Shown: positions 54,335 to 61,823 of the stretch, in pieces
How the letters are laid out: each line of letters opens with the position of its first letter
Numbering within the stretch: position 1 is the first letter of the stretch
Source: Deltaproteobacteria bacterium SG8_13
GTDB taxonomy: Bacteria; Desulfobacterota; Desulfobacteria; Desulfobacterales; SG8-13
Length of the DNA stretch: 64,000 bases
NCBI GenBank assembly: GCA_001303025.1
Contig: LJNK01000022.1
Location: 1 to 64,000 of the forward strand
Reading direction: 5' to 3'
Program-made: the position numbers and the translations under genes
The notes under the pieces: generated by a model
Told to the model about the DNA's origin: nothing
Databases searched by the model: none
Seen by the model: the letters and a program-made list of their open reading frames with translations, nothing else

Positions 54335-56430
54335 GTGGAAACCTCCTGATTTTCACTGGGCGATATGCTGCAGAGGCAAACCCGCAAGTTGGTTGCCGCC
54401 ATCAGCGGATCCAGGCTCTGGGGGGAATTGTCGGTTAGAATGTTGATGTTGGAAATGTCCCACCCGTGGCCTTCCTCCTTGATCTCCGGATACCACCAGC
54501 CGTGTTCGGCGACAATCACCCGGGGATCGATGCCCGCATTGAGCTTGGCCCGCAACTTCACGCAACCCCTCGGAGAAGAGATGTCCACCCACTGGCCGCT
54601 CTCGATGCCGTGCTTTTCGGCGGTCTGCGGATGGATTTCGACGATGGGGTCCGGGCGGATCTCCCTCAGCCAAGGGATCATTCGATTGGCGGAGTGAAAA
54701 AAGGTGGGGGTTCGCAACCCGGCGTTCAGGATGTACGGAAACTGTTCGGCAATCTCCGGAGTTGATACCGGGCTCTCCGGCATTTCGGTATACTTCGGAA
54801 GGGGGTCGTGGCCCCATTTCTCCAGCACGGTGGAGTAAAGCTCCACTTTGCCGGTGGGAGTCGAAAAGCCTTTTTGCCGATACTTGTGATACGTCATTTC
54901 GCCTTTCAGGTGGCCGACCTGTTTGAACTCCTCCCAGGTCAACCCGGATGGTTCCAGAAGATAATCGAGCGCATCTTCGACAGTATCCCACCACGGCTGA
55001 CTCATTTTTTTTCCCAGTTCCATGAAAATCTTGTGGTCCTGCCAGCACTCACCGATCTCCACCGCTTTTTGCCTGGCCAACACGAATCCGTGCCGTTTCC
55101 AATTGTCGGCCACGTGGTTTTGTTCCAGCCATGTGCCGGCCGGCAGGAAGATATCCGCCAGATCCGCAGTCGGCGTCATGAAAAAGTCGATAACGGCCAA
55201 AAACTCGAGTTTCTTCAAGGCTGCATAAGCTTCACGCGCATTGGCCCGGGTGATTACCGGATTGGTCCCGCAGAGCAACCCCGCTTTCAGCGGATAGGGT
55301 TTTTCCGTCAAGATGGCATCCCAGGCCGCCTTGGGACTGATCAGAGCCACCCGGGAGGCCAGCTTGTACTGATCACCGCCAAGGCGTTTGCTGCGCTGTT
55401 CGGCGCTCAAGTCTTTGTGGCGGGAAAATTCGGAGACCGTGCGGACCTTCGGCGGCACGCTGAAAATATTGCCCCCGGGGATGTCCAGATTTCCGGCGGC
55501 CGCCATCAGCCCGACCAGGGTGCGGGTGCAATCCGTACAGTTGAGGGTTTGCTCGGTGGGCACCCCCCATTGAAGCGCTGCCGGCTTGATGCGGGCATAC
55601 ATTCTGGCCGCCCTGCGGATCAGATCCTGTTTCACCCAGGTGATGGCCTCTACTTTGTCCAGCGGATATTGTTTGACCCGCTCCGCAAATGCCTCCCAGC
55701 CGTGCACGTACCGGTCGACAAATTCCTTGTCGTAAAGGTCCTCTTCGATGATCACGTTTAAAAAGCCCATGGCCAGCGCTCCGTCGGTACCCGGTCGCAA
55801 CTGAAGCCACAGGTCCGCCTTTTTGGCGAGAAACCCCTTGCGCGGATCGATGACGATCAGCTTGGCGCCTTTCTTGTAGGCCTGCCAAAATTCTACGCCC
55901 TTGTGTTCGTCCGGGTTTGTCCACTGCGGATTGCAGGCCCACATCACGATGCACCGCGGATCGCCGTGCCAGTCGGTCACCGGCAGGTTGCCGCAGGTCA
56001 CCAGCGTGGCCCCGATCCGCGATATGTAGCACATGTGCCCGGCGGTCAACACATTGGGAGTTCCCAGCAGGTTGGCAAACCGGTAGAGGTGGCTTTCGTA
56101 GTCCCGACCGGTGCCCTGTCCGATGACGATCGACTCGGGCCCGTTGGTTTCGATCACCTCCCGGAATTTTGCCGCGATCGTCTCCAGGGCCTCCTCCCAG
56201 CTGATCCGACCCCATCCCTTACCGGTTTTTTTCATCGGATAGAGGATGCGATCGGGATGGTAGGCAAGCTGGGTGACCGCCAAACCCTTGCTGCAAAGCG
56301 TACCGTGGCTGATCGGAGACGCGGGGTCTCCTTCCACTTTGACCACCTTGCCGTCTCTGACATGGGCGATGACACCGCATCCCCCGTGACAATTGCGACA
56401 GGCGGTTCGGATCTGTTGCTCCTGACCCAT
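54322..56430 (-). CDS. molybdopterin-dependent oxidoreductase catalytic subunit
   Basis: CRNCHGGCGVIAHVRDGKVVKVEGDPASPISHGTLCSKG; W..ISWEEALETIAAKF; C-terminal PILNAGLRTPTFFHS; no Tat signal seen. Confidence 0.92.
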   Translation of the reverse strand: MGQEQQIRTACRNCHGGCGVIAHVRDGKVVKVEGDPASPISHGTLCSKGLAVTQLAYHPDRILYPMKKTGKGWGRISWEEALETIAAKFREVIETNGPESIVIGQGTGRDYESHLYRFANLLGTPNVLTAGHMCYISRIGATLVTCGNLPVTDWHGDPRCIVMWACNPQWTNPDEHKGVEFWQAYKKGAKLIVIDPRKGFLAKKADLWLQLRPGTDGALAMGFLNVIIEEDLYDKEFVDRYVHGWEAFAERVKQYPLDKVEAITWVKQDLIRRAARMYARIKPAALQWGVPTEQTLNCTDCTRTLVGLMAAAGNLDIPGGNIFSVPPKVRTVSEFSRHKDLSAEQRSKRLGGDQYKLASRVALISPKAAWDAILTEKPYPLKAGLLCGTNPVITRANAREAYAALKKLEFLAVIDFFMTPTADLADIFLPAGTWLEQNHVADNWKRHGFVLARQKAVEIGECWQDHKIFMELGKKMSQPWWDTVEDALDYLLEPSGLTWEEFKQVGHLKGEMTYHKYRQKGFSTPTGKVELYSTVLEKWGHDPLPKYTEMPESPVSTPEIAEQFPYILNAGLRTPTFFHSANRMIPWLREIRPDPIVEIHPQTAEKHGIESGQWVDISSPRGCVKLRAKLNAGIDPRVIVAEHGWWYPEIKEEGHGWDISNINILTDNSPQSLDPLMAATNLRVCLCSISPSENQEVSTWQS

Positions 56431-56442
56431 TGAACACCTCCT

Positions 56443-56634
56443 TTAGGAAAATTCGATATCAGCTATGTCCGAAATCCCGAATTTGAGTACATATACGGTG
56501 TGCAGGATATCGCGGGCGTTCTTCTCGACGGCCGGCAGCCCCTTTCCCAATTGCTGCAGTTCCTGCGCCCGGCTTTCAATTTGCGTGATTTTCTCTGCCA
56601 TCCGGCGTAAAAGGTCACGATCGCTGTTTTCCAT
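56443..56634 (-). CDS. small hypothetical protein (63 aa) between Mo-enzyme and ligase genes
   Basis: MENSDRDLLRRMAEKITQIESRAQELQQLGKGLPAVEKNARDILHTVYVLKFGISDIADIEFS; spacing of 12 and 6 bp to neighbours. Confidence 0.65.
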   Translation of the reverse strand: MENSDRDLLRRMAEKITQIESRAQELQQLGKGLPAVEKNARDILHTVYVLKFGISDIADIEFS

Positions 56635-56640
56635 TTTCCC

Positions 56641-57966
56641 CTATCCCCTCTGGATACCCCTCATATCCTTGTATCTTTTCGCTTTTAGCTTATACCGCGG
56701 CAGTGTACCCGGTCTTACCGGCAGAAGACGAAAGGTCAGATTGGTCTTGATTTTCAGCCGTTCGGACAAAATGACCGACAGCTCCTGACCGGCCGTCTGT
56801 TCCATCTCCTCCAGTGGTTCATATATCAGGCTGATCTCGTCGAGAGTGCCCTTTCTCTCCACGCTGATTTCATACTCTCCGATTTGGGGAAATTCGCCCC
56901 GCAACAACTCCTCGACGGCAACCGGTGTAAACAGAACCCCGCGGATCTTGGTGAGATGATCCATCCTGCCGGCCACCTCCTCGATTTTCTGTGACGTTCG
57001 CCCGCAGCCGCAGCCGTTAGAACCTTTGCGGACGATATCCTTGGTGTTGAACCGGATCATCGGAAATGAACGCCTTCCCAGTGCCGAAACAACGGCCACT
57101 GCCAACTCGCCTTGCGCAACGTCACGCTGCTGGTTTTCCATGTCCAGCATTTCCACCAGAAAGAACGGCTCCATGATGTGCAGTCCCTGCCGCTGACCGC
57201 ACATGGCTGCCCAGGCACAGGGCTCGGTGCCGCCGATGTGATCATAAACTTCTGCACCCCACAAGGTCTCGAGTTTATGGCGCGTGGCTGGAGGAAGGGG
57301 CTCACCGGCGCACACCATCCGCCGAATGCCCATATCGGGAGGATGAATGCCCATGTTCTTTGCGGCTTCGGCCAGGTGCACTCCGTAGGTAGGGGTGTTA
57401 AGCAGGGCCGTGGCCCGCACTTCCTGCATCTTGTTCAAGCGCCCGATCGTGTCGAGAGCTCCGCCGGGGATGACCATACAGCCAAGTTTCTCTGCCGCGT
57501 AATGGCCTTCCCAGAAAGCCACATAGACGTTGTAGCCAAAGGGGATAAAGACCCGATCGACTTCTCTGAAGCCGGCCATCCAAAGGATGTGGCACCAGAC
57601 TTCCACCCGCCACTGCCAGCTTTCCCTGCTTTCCGGCACGTAGACGGGAGTGCCGGTCGTACCGGATGTCTGCCGAAAATCGCTGACCTCCTCGGGCGAA
57701 ACGCCGAGCAGCTCTCCGAACAAAAACGGCTCTTTACCAACCTGGGCCATTCGCAGATCTTCCTTTTCCACCATGGGCAGCTGTCGGACATCTGCCATCG
57801 AACGGATGTCTTCCGGCTCGATATGCCGGTATTTTTCCCGGTAGAAAACCGTATGCTGCTTGGCGTAGGCAACCATCCGGCGAAGGTTTTTCAGTTGCAC
57901 CTGCCGAATCTTCTCCGGGGGCAGGGTTTCCACAAATGGATTCCAGTAAGTCGATGCTTGGCTCAT
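56641..57966 (-). CDS. phenylacetate-CoA ligase family protein
   Basis: SDFRQTSGTTGTPVYVPESRESW, YDHIGGTEPCAWAAMC, GRMDHLTKIRGVLFTPVAVEELL. Confidence 0.88.
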   Translation of the reverse strand: MSQASTYWNPFVETLPPEKIRQVQLKNLRRMVAYAKQHTVFYREKYRHIEPEDIRSMADVRQLPMVEKEDLRMAQVGKEPFLFGELLGVSPEEVSDFRQTSGTTGTPVYVPESRESWQWRVEVWCHILWMAGFREVDRVFIPFGYNVYVAFWEGHYAAEKLGCMVIPGGALDTIGRLNKMQEVRATALLNTPTYGVHLAEAAKNMGIHPPDMGIRRMVCAGEPLPPATRHKLETLWGAEVYDHIGGTEPCAWAAMCGQRQGLHIMEPFFLVEMLDMENQQRDVAQGELAVAVVSALGRRSFPMIRFNTKDIVRKGSNGCGCGRTSQKIEEVAGRMDHLTKIRGVLFTPVAVEELLRGEFPQIGEYEISVERKGTLDEISLIYEPLEEMEQTAGQELSVILSERLKIKTNLTFRLLPVRPGTLPRYKLKAKRYKDMRGIQRG

Positions 57967-57988
57967 GGCAACCTGTCCTTGTTAGCGG

Positions 57989-58780
57989 TCATGCGCATAC
58001 GGCAGCCCCCGGCCCACCGTTTAGGGCGAAACGATGGTTGATCTGCTCCCCAACCTCTCTCAGATACCGGGCAACGGCGGGAAGCTGCTGCTCGGTTAAC
58101 TGTCTTTTAAGACCCACTGCCCAGACAGCGGCTTGCAGTTTTTCCTTGCGGGTCTTCAACGGAACGGCGTAGGCGATGATACCTTCGATATATTCTTCCC
58201 GGTCGATAGCCAGTCCGTTTTCACGAACCAGCAACACCTCCTTTTTATATCGGGATTTGTTCACGCACGAGCTGGCGGTATATTTCTTCAGCCGATTGCC
58301 ATTTAGAACCTGCTCGAGCTCTTCGTCGGAAAGCTGCGCCAGCAGGGCTTTGCCGCCGGCACCGGCCAGCAGCGGTATCCGCATGCCAATTTCTGAGGAA
58401 ATTTTGATGTCGTAAGCCGTATCGACTTTGTCGATGATCACGGCATCCATTCCGGAACGGATGCCCAAAAAGGCGGAAAGGGTCGTTTTTCTGTTGATCG
58501 CCACCAGATGGGGATGTACGGTTTGAATCAGTGCAGAACCTTCACCGGCGGCAATCCCCAGTGAATACAGACGATGGCCGAATGTAAACTTGTCATCGAG
58601 TCCTTTTTCCAAAACCTGCAGGTCGGCAAGGGTGTGAAGGATTTGAAAAACGGTGCTTTTGTTGAGCTGAAGCTGCCGCGATATCTCGCTCACCCCAAGC
58701 GGCGCGGTGGATCGGCTGAACAGATCGAGGATGGCAAAACACTTGTCTATGGCAGGAACCCGTTTGAATTCGCTACTCAT
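57989..58780 (-). CDS. IclR family transcriptional regulator
   Basis: VPAIDKCFAILDLFSRSTAPLGVSEISRQLQLNKSTVFQILHTLADLQVLEK..., IRSGMDAVIIDKVDTAYDIK. Confidence 0.92.
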   Translation of the reverse strand: MSSEFKRVPAIDKCFAILDLFSRSTAPLGVSEISRQLQLNKSTVFQILHTLADLQVLEKGLDDKFTFGHRLYSLGIAAGEGSALIQTVHPHLVAINRKTTLSAFLGIRSGMDAVIIDKVDTAYDIKISSEIGMRIPLLAGAGGKALLAQLSDEELEQVLNGNRLKKYTASSCVNKSRYKKEVLLVRENGLAIDREEYIEGIIAYAVPLKTRKEKLQAAVWAVGLKRQLTEQQLPAVARYLREVGEQINHRFALNGGPGAAVCA

Positions 58781-58808
58781 CTGAGGGCCCTCATTTGTTC
58801 TCTATATA

Positions 58809-58835
58809 GAACGATCGTTTTTTATAATAAACGAT
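58809..58835. promoter_or_regulatory. candidate regulator-binding site upstream of the IclR gene
   Basis: Palindrome AACGATCGTT (58809-58818) and repeated AACGATC at 58829-58835 (20-bp period). Confidence 0.4.
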
Positions 58836-59149
58836 CCATTTTCCCTTGTCAACACCTTCACCCGCTTTTTCACAAGCCTTTTTTGTTCCGCTGCCGGGCT
58901 GTCTGCAGGAAAGTTGCAGCCCGTGAACCGGCATCACGGCACCCGTTTCCTGGACATGGCCCGGCCGTTCAATTCGCCATGGATCTGCCATTGCAGACAT
59001 GAATCCTGCAGTTGCCCTGCAATGGCCAGCCGCTGATTTGCTCGACGGATCTGATTGTGATAGGCTGTCGCATCCCCGCGGCCGTCCCGTCGCCGCATCC
59101 GCGGCCGGCGGTCTGCATGTATTTGACCCACCCCGACTTTGGAGGCGTG

Positions 59150-60787
59150 ATGAAAAAGTCCGTGTACATCGTCTTGCTGGTTCTGTCCGCCGGAATGTCT
59201 TTTGCCGAGACCGTTCAAACCGTTGACTCGCAAATTACCACGGTCACCGTTTTCAGCAATCAGGCGCTGATCGAACGGCAGGCGTCGGTCGCCGTCAAAA
59301 AGGGGTTTGCCGAAATCCGGGTGCCGGTGGAGACCTTTGCCGTCGACCCGGATTCCGTCACGGCACGGATTTTCGGCAAGGGTGAGGTCCTCAGCGTCCA
59401 GTTCAAGGAAATCCCGGTCGCCGAACAGCCCCAGGAAAAAATCCGCACTCTGGAAGCAACGCTCACCCGGCTGACCAGCTCCCGCAGAGAGCTTCAAGAC
59501 AGCAAGCTGGTGTTGAAAAAGCAAGAAGCGTTTCTGGACGCCTTCATCGACTTTTCCCAAAGCCAGATTCCCAGAGACCTTGCCACCCGGCTGCCGAAAC
59601 CCGACGATCTCAACCAGACCCTTTCTTTTTTGCGCACCGGTTACCGGAATGTATTCGAGCAGCTGCAGGCTTTGGATAGCAAACGCACGCAACTCGACAA
59701 GGAGATCCAGGTGGTGGAAAGAGAACTGGCGGCCTTGCGCGGTCCGGACCGCCGGAGTCTGCGGGTCATAGAGTTGTTGTTTCTCTCAGCTGCGGACCAG
59801 AATATTCGAATCGAAGCCCAGTACATCACACGAAGCGCTCGCTGGCAACCGCTGTACAAGGTGTCGGTACCCGCAACGCTGGCCGGTGTCGATCTCACCA
59901 TGTTCTCCAATATCACCCAGAAAAGCGGAGAAGACTGGAAACAGGTGCAGCTGGCGGTATCCAACGTCGTTCCGCTGCGCGGGGTTCGTCTGCCGTCGCT
60001 TACCAGCTGGCTGCTCGATCTGCCACGACCGGTCGCCGCCCAGCCGCGCCGCAGCAAGGTGGCGATGCGCGAGACGGCGCCGGCCGCCGATGAAATCGCT
60101 GTTGCCGGGGAAGCCGCCCGGCCTGAAGAAGCCGAATTCGTGCAGGCCGAAAGAACGAAGCTGCCCCTTTCCTTCGAATACAAAATGCCCCGCAAGATCG
60201 ACATCGAATCCCGTGACAAGGAAACGCTTCTGCCGCTGCTGTCAAAAAAAATGAGCGGAAATTTCTACCACTACTGTGTCCCCCGGCGGAGCCCATTGAC
60301 CTTCCTGGTGGCCGATGTTAAGGCCGACAAGGAACTGCTCAGCGGCATGCTCAATGTCTACTTCGAGAGCCAGTATGTGGGCAAAACCTTTCTGCAGGAG
60401 AAAAAGCCGGGCGAGGAATTCACTCTAAACCTAGGCGCCGACCGGGAGGTTTCGGTCAAACGAGAAAAAACCCACGACAAGGTCAAGGAAACGTTTCTGG
60501 GAAAATTCGAACGCGACAACGTTGTCAGGGAACTTTCCTACAAGATTACGGCCGAAAACCGCAAAGACTCGAAGGTGTCCCTTACAATCCTCGACAGCAT
60601 TCCGGTGTCCAAAACCGACCGCATCGAAGTCACCGATGTCCGGATAACTCCCGAGCCGGACCAAAAAAACCACCTGGACCGCCAGGGCGTCATGCGCTGG
60701 GACCTGCAGCTGAAACCGGAGCAGAAGAACGAGATTGTCATCGAATTTACGGTGACCTACCCCAAGGAGTTTCCACCGCGCTTCTGA
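59150..60787 (+). CDS. mucoidy inhibitor MuiA-like family (DUF4139/DUF4140) exported protein
   Basis: Signal peptide MKKSVYIVLLVLSAGMSFAETVQ; TTVTVFSNQALIERQASVAVKKGFAEIRVP...; ITRSARWQPLYKVSV...; SD GGAGG. Confidence 0.85.
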   Translation: MKKSVYIVLLVLSAGMSFAETVQTVDSQITTVTVFSNQALIERQASVAVKKGFAEIRVPVETFAVDPDSVTARIFGKGEVLSVQFKEIPVAEQPQEKIRTLEATLTRLTSSRRELQDSKLVLKKQEAFLDAFIDFSQSQIPRDLATRLPKPDDLNQTLSFLRTGYRNVFEQLQALDSKRTQLDKEIQVVERELAALRGPDRRSLRVIELLFLSAADQNIRIEAQYITRSARWQPLYKVSVPATLAGVDLTMFSNITQKSGEDWKQVQLAVSNVVPLRGVRLPSLTSWLLDLPRPVAAQPRRSKVAMRETAPAADEIAVAGEAARPEEAEFVQAERTKLPLSFEYKMPRKIDIESRDKETLLPLLSKKMSGNFYHYCVPRRSPLTFLVADVKADKELLSGMLNVYFESQYVGKTFLQEKKPGEEFTLNLGADREVSVKREKTHDKVKETFLGKFERDNVVRELSYKITAENRKDSKVSLTILDSIPVSKTDRIEVTDVRITPEPDQKNHLDRQGVMRWDLQLKPEQKNEIVIEFTVTYPKEFPPRF

Positions 60788-60911
60788 TATCCGACTTTGC
60801 GGTTGCACGAAAACCGGATTTGGGGTACGTATGGGGTAAATTGGTCTGAACACCTGACCTAATGCGCTGAACTGACCGATTGTTCAGCCGCCTGCAAGGA
60901 GGTCGAGCGCT

Positions 60912-61823
60912 TTGGCCAGCGGAATGATTTTTGATTGTCGTCGATTTGCCACCCACGACGGGCCGGGGATTCGAACTACGGTTTTCCTCAAAGGCTGCCC
61001 CTTTGCCTGCCGATGGTGCCACAACCCGGAAAACTGGGACACGGTTCCGTCCGTGGTGTACCGGCCGGAAAGATGTATCGGCTGCAGCCGCTGTGTCGAA
61101 AACTGCCCGGAAGCGGCGCTGGCATTGACTGCCGCAGGGGTGGTACGCGACCCTTCGCGTTGCCGGGATTGTGGCGACTGCGTTCACAGCTGCCCGGCAG
61201 AAGCCCGGGAAAGCACGGGCTGGATGACCTCGGCGGCAGATCTGCTGGCAATCATCGAAAAAGATATCCCGTTTTACGACCAGTCCGGAGGCGGTGTTAC
61301 CTTCTCCGGCGGAGAACCGCTTGTTCAATCCGATTTTCTGATCGAGCTGCTGCAAGGCTGCCGGCAACGAGAAATTCACCGGGCGGTGGACACCACCGGT
61401 TTCGCACCGGCTCAAACGGTTGCCGAGGTGAGCCGACATACCGATCTTTTCCTCTACGACCTGAAAATGATGGATCCGGAAAACCACCGGCGATTCACCG
61501 GCCACTCCAACCACCTGGTTCTAGAAAACCTGAAGATGCTGTCGTCTTCCACTGCGAAGATCATCATCCGAATACCCCTGATTCCCGGCATAAACGACGA
61601 TGCCGACAACATGCAACGAACTGCGGATTTCGTCACCGGCCTTCCCCGCCGCCACCCGGTGGAGCTGCTACCGTTTCATCGCTCCGCCGTTCACAAATAC
61701 GGCAAGCTGGGGTTGTCCTACCCGGCCGAAGGGTTGCTGCCGCCCGGTCCGGAGCAACTTTCGGCAGCAGCCGTCTGTCTGCAAAAAGCCGGATTGAGCG
61801 TTCACACGGGAGGTGAATCATGA
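60912..61823 (+). CDS. glycyl-radical enzyme activating enzyme (radical SAM, two extra 4Fe-4S motifs)
   Basis: IFDCRRFATHDGPGIRTTVFLKGCPFACRWCHNPE (CxxxCxxC), CIGCSRCVENCPEAA, CRDCGDCVHSCPAEA, GGGVTFSGGEPL. Confidence 0.95.
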   Translation: MASGMIFDCRRFATHDGPGIRTTVFLKGCPFACRWCHNPENWDTVPSVVYRPERCIGCSRCVENCPEAALALTAAGVVRDPSRCRDCGDCVHSCPAEARESTGWMTSAADLLAIIEKDIPFYDQSGGGVTFSGGEPLVQSDFLIELLQGCRQREIHRAVDTTGFAPAQTVAEVSRHTDLFLYDLKMMDPENHRRFTGHSNHLVLENLKMLSSSTAKIIIRIPLIPGINDDADNMQRTADFVTGLPRRHPVELLPFHRSAVHKYGKLGLSYPAEGLLPPGPEQLSAAAVCLQKAGLSVHTGGES

